Made by a program: the position numbers and the translations under genes | Notes under the pieces: model-generated | What the model was told of the DNA's origin: nothing | The model's input: only the letters and a program-made list of their open reading frames with translations | Databases searched by the model: none | Assembly (NCBI RefSeq): GCF_040802235.1 | Contig: NC_133166.1 | Span: forward strand, 114,280,991 to 114,344,990 | Direction of reading: 5' to 3' | DNA: 64,000 nucleotides | Source of the DNA: Manis javanica | Taxonomy: Eukaryota; Chordata; Mammalia; Pholidota; Manidae | In this document: positions 35,570 to 44,566 of the stretch, piece by piece | How positions within the stretch are numbered: position 1 is the first letter of the stretch | Layout of the letters: every line of letters begins with the position of its first letter

Positions 35570-38500
35570 CACGTGTGGTGTGAATGTGTATAATGTCACC
35601 GTTGCCTGGTCCCTACCTGCGCCCATTAGGGGGCACGTTGGGATTTCAGAGCAGAAACCCCTGGCTGGGTTTGCACCTATGGAGGGAACTAGGCTGGGGG
35701 TCTTTAATGGATGGACTTCATGGGTCATGGGAAGTGGGGAGAGGCACCTAAGGCTGCACCCAGCCCAGTCTCCCGGAAGTACGCCATCAATGACCGAAAG
35801 GAGAAGATTTGGCCAGGGGATTGCCCAGATGTGGGTTCAGCTACAGCTGCACGCTCCAAAGGTTCATGGGAAATGTGTTGTGGGGGCGGCCTGCCATAGC
35901 TGTGATCTGAGGGAAATACCGCCGCCCTTCCCCACACAGACATCTGGATATTACTCTTGCAGGGAAAAAGACCGTCAAGGTTATTGGAAAAGGTTTGCAG
36001 GGCGTTCGCAACGATGACGTTGTCTGTCAGTTTCGCACTGGGAAGGAAATCATCCGTAAGCAGCTCCTCCTGTCCCCTGGTGACAGCTGTCCCCCAGCAA
36101 ACCAGGGCCCATGCTGTTCATTCACTGTGCACACCCCAAAAACAAGCAGCACAGACGGTGGAAGGGGTCACTGACTGGGCGCCTGGACTCCTGCCGCTCG
36201 TGCCCAGGACTGAATCGATCCCCAGCACCGTCATACCCCCGGGAGCAGCCTGTCCTGTAGCCCTGGCGGGGTGTGGGGTGGGGTGCACCCTAAGAGATGC
36301 ACCCCCACCCTTTCCTGGGCTCTCCCTTCCCTTGGGAGGCAAGGACTCGAGTCCATTAGTCTGTGGGAGGGAAGTCGACGCAGCCCCAGGGCTCTGAGTC
36401 TCTGCCAGGTCTGCCAGGATGGTGTGTTCACTTGAGATTGAAAGATGATGCCATAAAAAACCCTAAAGGCTCCACTCCAAAACTACTAGAACTAATATCT
36501 GAATTCAGCCAAGTCTCAGGATACAGAATTAGTACACAGAAATCTGTTGCATTCCTATACCCTAATGATGAACTAGCAGAAAGAGAAATCAGGAAAACAA
36601 TTCCATTCACAACTGCATCAAAAAGAATAAAATACCTAGAAATGAACCTAACCAAGGAAGTGAAAGACACTCTTAAGAGAAATTAGAGAGGACACTCCTA
36701 AATGGGAATTCATCCCGTGCATGTAATACTGGTTTGAAAACTCCTTTCCAGTCGCTCATGCCTGTCCAGGCCCCTCTGCGTGCTGGGCTGCCGTCCCATC
36801 CTCCTCCTCTCCGGACTGGGCACATCCAATGGGAAAGTCAGTTTGCACCGCTTTGGGTATTTTTGCCCATTTACTCCTAGCCTTTCCCCACCCAGACACC
36901 AATCCTTTCCCCTGAGCATACTTAGCATTGAGTTTTCATTCTGAGCTCCAACAAAGGGGTAAGAATGTTCAGAAGGTCGCAGCTGATCTGACAGTCGGGT
37001 CAGCAGCACGGCACTTGTTGTGAGGCAGGTGCTCCCAGGCAGGCAGAGAACGGGAGCCGACATCCGCCAAGGGGCGAGCTCTGCTTGCCAAGGGCCACAG
37101 GAGGGGCGTCGGGGATGTGGGGACACGTCCATTGACATTATTTGCGTGTCACTTTCTTCCAGGAATGAAGGCTGTATCGGTGGAAGACACCTCCATTACC
37201 TGCCCAGGACTGGAGATGAATAATCAGGGCCGGTAAGCGTAAAGCTCAGGGAATGTGGTCAGTTATGGGCACTATGGCGGGACCAGCGTGCGTGATGCGT
37301 CCTCTGGAGGAGCTGCTCACACCAGTTCTGGGAGGGCTCAGGGCTTCCTCTGCACCCACCTATGCGGGTGGTCCCCTGAGGGGCTGTGATCCCCTGTCAC
37401 CCAGGCTCTGTCAAGGAGGGCAGGATGCAGGAGGTGCCGGGCCCCAGGGACGGTACCTGTGGCCCAGGCACCTTTCAGGGCCAAGCCAGCATGCTCTGTC
37501 ATGGAAAAGAGTTTGGGAGGTGACACCAAACAGCCCGCCTCGCCACTTGGCCCGTGGCCACGAGGGCATCTGGGCCCTGCAGGGCTCCTCACGGCCTGCT
37601 CAGCCTTCATTGCACAGGGGGCCTCATCTCCCCTGGGGTGGGCCCTCCTGCCCCGTGCTGCCCCCTACTCGGGGTCCTGAAGGCCCGCTGATCAGAGCCG
37701 TTACAACGAGGACCACGGTCGGGAGCAGGTTTAGCCAAGCGCATGCACGGTGCTGTCTGGGCTGCGGGTCACCGACTGGGCTGCAGGTAACCATCTGCCC
37801 TTTCTGTGTTCTAGCGCCGTCCTCATCGATATCAGCCTGGATAATGGCCTCACCTTCATCAAGAAGGATTTAGAGATCAGCAGGAGGACCTGTGCGATGT
37901 CCAGGGTGAGACTGCTGCCACCCCCTGGGACTGTACTCTGTCCATCCCCAGACAGGGAGACACACTGGGAAGCCAAAGGCAGGAACAGTGTCCAGGGCAG
38001 GCCAAGCAAGTCGCTTGGGCAGCTGGGCACCTGGGCAGCACCTCACAGCCACGGCAGCCCCTGAGCCTTTCCCTGGGGAGCGGTGCCCCCGCTCAGGCTG
38101 CAGAAGTGTCCTGGGGGTACCCCTGTGAAGGTGTCTGCGGCTGTGCAGCTCCTCTGCCCTGTTGCAAGCCCAGGTTCCCTGAAGGCACATGGCACCCCGC
38201 ACTTGGAGCTCCAAGCAGACTCTGGGACAGTGCTGAGAGGGGCCCCATGACTTCCACCTTGCCGCCTCCCTGGCCTGGGTCTCCTGGTGGGGAGTTCAGA
38301 GCTCCCTCTGGGTCTGGCTTAGGTGGGGGTGGAGGCTGGAGGCTGTGTGCAGGGAGCTAAAGTCCAGGCCCTCAAAACTGGGGTCCCAGACCCAGGAGCC
38401 CTGGAGGCTGGGACCCCCTGTGGCCCTGCGTAGTGGAGGTGAATTTCCACTGCACTGGTGCTCCGGCCCTGCTGTGGGTACAGCCCCTGCCCCCAAGCCT

Positions 38501-41500
38501 GGCTTCCGACAGCACTGACACTCCTGGGCATGTCTGTTTATACTTATCCCTGGATGTCTGCTCCGGGCAGCAGACGGAACTGACCCACTTGCCCATTGGG
38601 GTCCCACCTGGTGACAAGCGCCCTTCAACAGGCACATTGGGAGAAGAACTCAGGAGCCAACCGGTGTCTACTCCCAGCACAGTGGCTTCCCCCCAGCCCT
38701 GGCCTGGCCTCCCCTCTCCTCGGCCCCGCCTCCTTGGCACGGAGTCCACCTCGCCCTGTCCCTCTCCCCCTTCCCTGAAGCATCGCACTTTGGTGACCGG
38801 TTCAGGCCTTGCAGCCCCTGACTGCACAGATGCAGTGGGCTTCTCCGTGACTATGAGTAAGAACAGGACAGAAGCCCCCATTCCCTACGGGCCTGCCCTG
38901 TACCAGGATGGGCTATGAACCCTAAACCTCACAGGTGTCCCCTCACTCGCTCCTCCGGATGTGGAAGTGCAGCTCAGAGGGGCTGAGCAGCTCTGGGAAG
39001 GGGCCAGGGAGGGCCAGGCTATGGGGAGATAGACCCAGGGTGCTGCCCTGATGCTGTAGTCCCCCTTCATCCCGGCCCCAGGAGCCCCCCTGTACCCCCT
39101 GTGTGCCTTCACTGGGGGGCACCTCCCCAGGCCCCTGTGCTGTCAGCCCGGGCATGCAGTGGGCGCTGCCTGTGGCCCAGCACGGAGGACGCCGGACACC
39201 CTGGCAGGGTTCTGGGTCAGAGCCTCTGAGCAGGGTCTGTGGCGCAGGGTGCTTCAGGGGCCCTCAGGGCCCAGCCCCTGGCTCCTAGTCCCGCTGTGGC
39301 CTCTCAGAGTGGGGCAATCTGAGTGTAAGGGGGAAAGGTGGATTTGGAGGTGTGGGGTGGGATGCCAAGTGACGGGCACCACAGGAAGCTGCCCAGGTGC
39401 ACGAGGACTTAGCACGTGTGCTTTCCTCAGGAGGGGACCCCACCTGCCCTACTGGGTGCCACACCACCGCCTGCCCAACGAAGAGCCCTTCCAGATGGTG
39501 GGCCGGAAGACGCAGAGGATACTCAGCCAGATGGAGGGCCTCCCAGAGGGGTGTTCCTCAGTTTACACTCTCTCTACTGGGCTGTGCCCCTCCTGACGCT
39601 GCCCTTTTTCCTGGTGCTGTGCTGCTGCTGTATCTGGCGATGGCGCAGTAAAAGTGTGAGTGACCCCTGACTACACAGCCCTGTGGCCCAGGCACTCCCC
39701 AGCCAGCCCCCCAAAGTATGGGGACTCCTGGCTGCCCCGGGATTCCGCCTGTGGGAAGGTTCCCGTCAATTCTGAGGTCATCACCTGCGCACATGGAGCC
39801 TCAGAGCTGCCCTCCCATTCCTGGGCACACAGCCTGGCCTCTGAGGGGCTTTGTGCCTCAGGCTTGGCCCAGAGAGGGGACCTGTGAGCAGCCCTACCCC
39901 TGAGGAGAAGTGACCCCAGGCCCTGACTCAGGCTTCTGAAGGACCCACAGGGACAAAGGCCAGGGAGGGGCCTCTGCTGTGGATTGGAGGAAAGCACAGA
40001 CCCTGCCTGGGCAGCGATGGCCCCAAAGGGAGGGCCAGGTGCCCCCCGATTGCTCTCCTCTGGGGCAGCTGTGCCTTTAAAAACACACATGGCCTCTGCC
40101 CATCTCTGGAGCCCTGTCCTTCCTTCCCAGTCACTACTCAGGACCCGGTCGTGCTGGGCGCCAGTCTGGGCAGGGAACAGAAGTGAAGTGGCCCCATTCC
40201 TGCCATGGCAGCTCCAGGACTGGTGTCTCGATGGGCCTTGGTCCCTGGGGTACTGGGGAAAAATGTCACCTTCATGGCATGTGGCCATTCTGCTGCCTAA
40301 CCAGGGCAACAGCAGAGGGCAGAGGCGGGCCCCGGGTAGGGCGGGTGCAGAGGCCCGGCTAGCTGGGCTCCCAAGGGCAGGCGCGGGAGCACTGTGGGAG
40401 GAAGGACCCCGGGGGTGTGAGGGGGCAGCCCCAGCAAGATGCCGGAAGGCCTGAGGTCTGCACACTGGGGGCCTGAGGACAGGAAGCCAGGGTGCCGGGT
40501 GGACTTCCCTGAGGGCCGGGCACAGGGGCGGTTCAGGGTGTGCGGAGGAAGCGGGGAGGAGCAGGAAGGGAAGGGGAGGATCTCTTGTCTTCATAAGACA
40601 TACAGGGTGCTGATGAAAACCCCCTGTTAGACGCCTGCAGCAGCACCAGGCATCCTAGGCTGAATGTCTGCCCGGGGACCCACGGGGAAGGGTGGGCTCA
40701 GTGCAGGCAGGTGGAGCCAGCCGGCCACAGACCCACATGCAGCGAGCCCTCAGGTGGACACCCAAGGCCCTGCTCTGTCCCTCTGCTGCAGAGCAGGCCC
40801 CCTCCTGTGTGCACGGCTGAGCCAGAGCCAGGCTTCTCTAAGGAGGGCTGCCCCGGGAACGAAGGCGAGGTGATAGAATTTCTTGCCCTTTTGGGGAGCA
40901 GCCTCATTTGCAAACTAAGAGTTGCCGGGTTTGCACTAGGGCGGCTCTCTCCTAAGGGACACGGTGCTGCCCCTCGGTCCTTGAGTTCTCCCAGCAAACA
41001 CTGGCGGAGTGGCCAGGAAGTGACAGGTGTAGGGCAACAGCCACAGTGTCCCTACCCCAGGAGCTGCCCGCCAAGAAGCAGACACTGTTTTCTCCTTCTA
41101 GAGCCCAGCCGCACTGGCCCAGAAGTGCCCCTCGGTCATTGGATCGTGCTGTAGGAATCCTGATAAAGAGAAGATGAAGGAACCAGAGGTGAGAAGGGCC
41201 CTAGACAGGTGCTGATGCCCCAGGCTGGGCCGAGGGCGGCCAGGGGCAGGCGGCTCCTGCCCCACAGACACGGGCCCAGAAGGCCTGGCTTCTGTGGTGG
41301 TGAGGTTATGGGTGCTGGGCTTTGATCACCCGGCACCACAGTAAGGACACCATCCGGGCCCTAGAGGCCTGGGACAGAGAAAAGGCGTGAGGGCCCATAT
41401 TCCCCACCCCCAGCTGGTCCCCGCCCCCGGGTCTCCCCTTATCACGGGCCCAGGCTTCTGGATGTGGGTGGCTGCCGACAGGTGCCCGTCCGCGGTGCTG

Positions 41501-42887
41501 GCAGAGCTTGTCGTCCGCTCCAGCCAAGCTCAGGCTTCCTCGGCCCTTGGGTGGATTGGTGAGAACACACGGGACGGCACAGCTCGCCCAGGTCAGGAAA
41601 AGCCAGGGAAGTTCTGTGCCGAGTTCCTCCTGCCATGAACACTCCCCAAAAAGAGAGTGTCACCTGCTGCTCCTGCAGACGTCCCCTCAGCAGAGTGAGG
41701 GAGAGGACTGCAGGGTCCCGGGAACCCACTGAGGAAGGGAGACGGGCACCTGGAGGAGGGGCCTGAAGTACCCCCCACCCCAGAACCTGGGCCCCATGCA
41801 GTGAGGAGAACCCCGTCCCGCAAGGCCCGGAGATGACAGGGGTGGATGGGCTCCCGGTTGCAGGTGTTGAGAAAGAAAGAGCCCTGCGGTGTCTGTCAGG
41901 CTCTGCCCCCGTCTCCCTGATTCTACATTAGTTTTGACAGATCCATTAAGTCCTCCTAAGCATCAAGGGGTAGCTGAGAGCCATCCTGCTCTCCCTGCAG
42001 GAAGTGTGGGGCCCCGGGGAGCCCAAAACACACCTGCCAGAGATAGAAGCCCCTTGCTGGGGGTCTTTCTGCCACAGTGCCTGCCCCATGCAGGGCAGGG
42101 TCACAGGCTTTGCGTGCACGCAGGCCAGGCTGCTGACAAGGGCGGGGCGTGGTGGTGAGGAGTCTAGCAAGCCAGCTGGGCCCCAGGGCTGGAGGCCCGG
42201 GCAGAGGGGAAGCACAGCTGAAGGTGGCAGCTGCCAGGAGCTGCTTCTCGGGGAGGGTGATTGTGTGAGGCCTGGAGTAGGATAAGGCAGAGCCAGGTTC
42301 CCAGGGGAGACGAGACGCTTGAGGAGGCCTGAGCAGGGAGGCCAAGGGCCCAGCCAGGCAGTAGGCACACAGGAAGGGGAGAGTGGACTTCCGGCCAGAG
42401 ACAGAGGCGCCCAGGACAGGATATGGGCAGACTGCGCTCTGAGGCTCGATGCGGGACAGACAGTTTCTCGGAAGCCCGATGTTAGCACGCTACACGGTGC
42501 CGCTAGGCAGACCTAGGGGTGTATCCATGGAACTCGGGCCAGCAGGACAAGGGTGGGCTTGAGAAGACAAGGAACCTGGCAACCCCAGGAGTGAGGGAAA
42601 CCACAGCCTTCAGCCCCCAATTCCAGTGGCCTCTCAGTAACTTTCTCTCTCTCTCCTCTTCTCCCCAGAGGTGTGATTCTGCCGACCCCCTAATGATGCC
42701 CTATTGTGAGTCGTTGTCCTGCGGCACGTGGATCTACCATCGACCCAGCTGCCATTGCTCCCACTTCAGCAGAATCTGCTCATGTTGCCAGGGTGAGCAA
42801 CCCATTCGCTGCCAGCGGAATGATGCCATTCATACCTGCTGCAACCTGGATGCTCTGGAAAGCAGCTCTGAAAGTCTCAACCCATGA
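29212..42887 (+). CDS. ANTXRL: Anthrax toxin receptor-like protein, copy B, complete (15 coding exons)
   Basis: A single-pass type I membrane protein of the ANTXR family. Exons: 29212-29396, 31359-31427, 32139-32210, 33369-33450, 33561-33594, 34588-34667, 34750-34818, 35186-35266, 35355-35415, 35963-36055, 37163-37232, 37815-37905, 39431-39655, 41102-41188, 42669-42887. They sum to 1,518 nt, 505 residues plus TGA, with no internal stop. Residues 1-20 are a signal peptide. About 50-230 form a vWA domain closed by C50 and C230. About 231-326 form the Ig-like domain with C242, C266, C289 and C325. About 377-397 form the membrane helix, followed by basic stop-transfer residues. 405-505 is a short cytosolic tail with many Cys. 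DxSxS (D61, S63, S65) is present, but the Thr and Asp metal positions are I128 and G160. Known family members bind matrix ligands; the ligand of ANTXRL is not established. The human gene, as I recall it, has a longer tail with a polyproline stretch that is absent here. Confidence 0.88.
29920..30125 (-). repeat. LINE-1 ORF2 fragment in ANTXRL copy B intron 1
   Basis: The complement of an L1 ORF2 stretch: AAAGCCTATTTTATCTGATT, then TTTAGAACTGAATGAGTCTT and the GTAAGCAGCAAAT block. Decayed. Confidence 0.7.
30420..30528 (+). repeat. (CA)n/(CGCA)n microsatellite, copy B intron 1
   Basis: Alternating CA with interspersed CG steps, about 110 bp. Confidence 0.95.
31359..31427 (+). CDS. ANTXRL: ANTXRL copy B exon 2: MIDAS DxSxS and helix 1
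   Basis: Preceded by TTCTTTTTCAG. Joined to exon 1 it gives DSSRS, the DxSxS metal-ion motif, then an amphipathic helix ending NRFKK. It is one residue shorter than the family norm in the loop after the motif. The donor is AAAAA|GTACGG. Confidence 0.85.
32139..32210 (+). CDS. ANTXRL: ANTXRL copy B exon 3: vWA core strand
   Basis: Encodes RMSFITYST and continues to LTSDR, a close match in order and spacing to the second vWA strand of ANTXR proteins. The acceptor is CCTCCCAAG and the donor AG|GTAAGT. Phase 2 at both ends. Confidence 0.88.
33369..33450 (+). CDS. ANTXRL: ANTXRL copy B exon 4: carries the altered MIDAS Thr site
   Basis: The acceptor follows a long T tract (TTTTTTTTTCAG). Residues 109-136. 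In the family a Thr sits in a G-x-T-x-M motif here; this exon reads GAINMQHG, with Ile at that position (I128). The donor AAAGG|GTACGG leaves phase 0. Confidence 0.85.
33561..33594 (+). CDS. ANTXRL: ANTXRL copy B exon 5: short helix exon
   Basis: Only 34 nt, flanked by TTTGCTGCAG and GTAAGG. It reads [11 protein letters not shown] in frame with exons 4 and 6 and matches the short A-x-EQ exon of the ANTXR family. Confidence 0.8.
34588..34667 (+). CDS. ANTXRL: ANTXRL copy B exon 6: carries the altered MIDAS Asp site
   Basis: Encodes [11 protein letters not shown], the vWA central strand. The family has TDG at this turn; here it is TGG (G160), so the last MIDAS ligand is missing. The acceptor is CTCTCCCGCAG and the donor GAA|GTGAGT. 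Confidence 0.88.
34750..34818 (+). CDS. ANTXRL: ANTXRL copy B exon 7: vWA strand
   Basis: Reads [18 protein letters not shown], the conserved R-x-LGA-x-x-Y-x-x-GV strand. The acceptor is CTTTCTCAG and the donor CCAG|GTAATT. Phase 0 at both ends. Confidence 0.9.
35186..35266 (+). CDS. ANTXRL: ANTXRL copy B exon 8: end of vWA
   Basis: Reads [14 protein letters not shown] then [10 protein letters not shown], matching the I-A-x-x-x-x-HVF segment of ANTXR vWA domains. The acceptor is CCCTTTTAG and the donor GACCCC|GTGAGT. Confidence 0.9.
35355..35415 (+). CDS. ANTXRL: ANTXRL copy B exon 9: vWA-Ig junction
   Basis: Carries C230 (partner of C50 by family analogy) and C242, the first Cys of the Ig-like domain. 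The acceptor is CTATTGCAG and the donor AGAG|GTAATA. The matching exon of copy A ends about 12 bases before the window starts. Confidence 0.88.
35447..35568 (+). repeat. TG-rich microsatellites, copy B intron 9
   Basis: The same array in copy B, longer by six bases in total than in copy A. Confidence 0.9.
35601..35703 (+). repeat. About 100-bp ANTXRL intron 9 module, copy B
   Basis: Counterpart of 168-270 in gene copy B, with several substitutions between the two. Confidence 0.7.
35963..36055 (+). CDS. ANTXRL: ANTXRL copy B exon 10: Ig-like domain
   Basis: Encodes the VIGKG turn and DDVVCQF with C266. The acceptor is ACTCTTGCAG and the donor ATCC|GTAAGC. It is identical to exon 10 of copy A (527-619), although the intron on either side differs by about 5%. 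Confidence 0.9.
36441..36681 (+). repeat. LINE-1 ORF2 fragment, ANTXRL copy B intron 10
   Basis: Identical copy in intron 10 of gene B. Confidence 0.9.
37163..37232 (+). CDS. ANTXRL: ANTXRL copy B exon 11: Ig-like domain
   Basis: Reads [12 protein letters not shown] with C289, a conserved ANTXR block. The acceptor is TTTCTTCCAG and the donor GGCCG|GTAAGC. Confidence 0.9.
37815..37905 (+). CDS. ANTXRL: ANTXRL copy B exon 12: end of Ig-like domain
   Basis: Encodes [11 protein letters not shown] and ends shortly after C325. The strong donor is CCAGG|GTGAGA (exon end 37905). A weak donor seven bases earlier (after 37898, GTCCAG) gives the phase that the likely ancestral exon 13 needs; see the finding on this junction. 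Confidence 0.85.
39431..39655 (+). CDS. ANTXRL: ANTXRL copy B exon 13: stalk and transmembrane helix (5' end uncertain)
   Basis: The membrane helix ([20 protein letters not shown], then WRWRSK) is clear. With the well-formed acceptor GTGCTTTCCTCAG before 39431 the exon is 225 nt and in frame after the strong exon 12 donor, adding a Pro/Gly-rich stalk of about 45 residues. The alternative start is 39562 (acceptor GTTCCTCAG), which matches the usual family exon. It is in frame only with the weak exon 12 donor; with the strong donor it gives a stop at 39649-39651. Confidence 0.65.
41102..41188 (+). CDS. ANTXRL: ANTXRL copy B exon 14: cytoplasmic Cys motif
   Basis: Reads [11 protein letters not shown] and then a charged segment (DKEKMKEPE). 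The CP-x-VI-x-x-CC pattern is shared with the human ANTXRL tail as I recall it. The acceptor is CTCCTTCTAG and the donor GAG|GTGAGA. Phase 0 at both ends. Confidence 0.85.
42669..42887 (+). CDS. ANTXRL: ANTXRL copy B exon 15: Cys-rich C terminus and stop
   Basis: 72 codons plus TGA, preceded by TCTTCTCCCCAG. It contains 11 Cys, several paired or in C-x-C form (CHC, CSCC, TCC), with His nearby. A LINE-1-derived stretch begins about 30 bases after the stop, so any longer 3' UTR is repeat-derived. AATAAA occurs in that stretch (43604-43609), but its use is unknown. Confidence 0.88.
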   Translation, partial: RCDSADPLMMPYCESLSCGTWIYHRPSCHCSHFSRICSCCQGEQPIRCQRNDAIHTCCNLDALESSSESLNP

Positions 42888-42919
42888 CGCGATCTCTACG
42901 GCACCCAAATCCCCATATT

Positions 42920-43546
42920 GTTTTTTTAATATTTTGGTATGATTAATATACACTTACATGAGCAACACTGTGGTTACTAGATTGTCCCCATTATCGAGTC
43001 CCTCCCACATACCCCATTACAGTCACTGACCATCAGCATAGTAAGATGCTCTGGAACCACTGCTTGTCTTCTCTGTGATGTGCTGCCCTCCCCGTGCCCC
43101 CCCACATTAGTGTGCTAATCATAATGCCCATTTCTCCCCTTATCCCTCCCTTCCCACCCATCCCCCACAGACCCTTTCCCTTTGGTAACTGTTAGTCTGT
43201 CCATTCTTGGGTTCGGTGAATCTGCTGCTGTTAGGCTCCTTCAGTTTTTGCTTTGTTCTTAGACTCCAAAGATGAGTGAAATCATTTGGTACTTGTCTTT
43301 CTCCGCCTGGCTTATTTCACTGAGCATAATACCCTCCAGCTCCATCCATGTTGCTGCAAATGGTAGGATTTGTTACCTGCCACTTGAGGAGTATCAGACC
43401 CTTAGTTATCATCCCAGGTTGCTCTGGGGCTTGATGTAAGTCCCTTTTATTTATTTTATTTTTTATTTTTATTAAGGTATTATTGATAGACACTCTCATG
43501 AAGGTTTCACATGAAAAACTGTGGTTACTACATTCACCCATATTAT
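42920..43546 (-). repeat. LINE-1 3'-end fragments, unit 2
   Basis: Unit 2 copies, just after the copy B stop codon. Confidence 0.75.
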
Positions 43547-43625
43547 TGAGAGCATATTTGGGTCTTCCTTTTATTTTTGTATTTTGTATTTTGTAAGTTC
43601 AAAAATAAAAGTTAACCCACAGAAT

Positions 43626-44566
43626 GAGTGAAAATATTCCCAATACATATAGGCAACAAAAGACCAATAAGGAAATAATGAAGAATTTCTACTAATCAAC
43701 AGAAGACAGAAAACACAATAAAAAATGAGCAAAAAACTTGCAGAGACACTTCATGAAGGATGACATTCAAGTGGCCAATACATCGATGAAAAAGTACTCA
43801 GTTTCATTAGTCATCAGAGAGATGTTTACTAAAACCACAATGCAATACCACCACATGTCCCCAGAATGACTGATATGAAAAACATCACCAGCAGCAAGAG
43901 TTGGCCAGGACGTGGAGCAACTGGAACTCTTTTACACCGTTGGTGGGAATGCAAATTGGTGAATCACTTTGGAAGATTGTCTGGCAATGTCCAAACTGAG
44001 CATACATGAATCCCATGGCCAAGCAATTCCATTCTGAGGTATATATATCCCACAGAAATACATATATAATGTCGAGCAAAAACATTCACTAAAATGTTTA
44101 TAGCTGCACCAGTAGAAGCACCGCAGTGGCTCCAGACCGGAAACCGTACGGACGCCATTAACAGGAGAACAGGTGAATCGTGGCGTATTCTCACTACGGG
44201 GTATCACGGAATGAAACCGGGTGGACCACGACTCTGCAACCGCACACACACCATGGGTGAGTCTCACTGACATGACACTGAATGGAGGAAGTCAGACACG
44301 AAGGATGACACACTGTGTGGCTCTTATTTGTATAAAATACAAAATAGTGGATGTTAATCTATGATGTCAGAGTCAGGAGGGTCTCACCCTTGGGGACAGT
44401 GATTGGATGGGGGTCCATGGGGCTGTCTGATAAGAATATACTGTAACTGTCCCCTGATCTGAGTGGTAGTTGCAAAGTTGTGCTCACACTGTGAAAAAAA
44501 GTCAAGCAGTATATTTATGATATGTGCACTTTGGGTATGTATGTTCTACGTCAATCAAAAATGTTA
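43626..44566 (+). repeat. Old LINE-1 3' UTR-type fragment, unit 2
   Basis: Unit 2 copy of 8190-9130. Confidence 0.7.
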
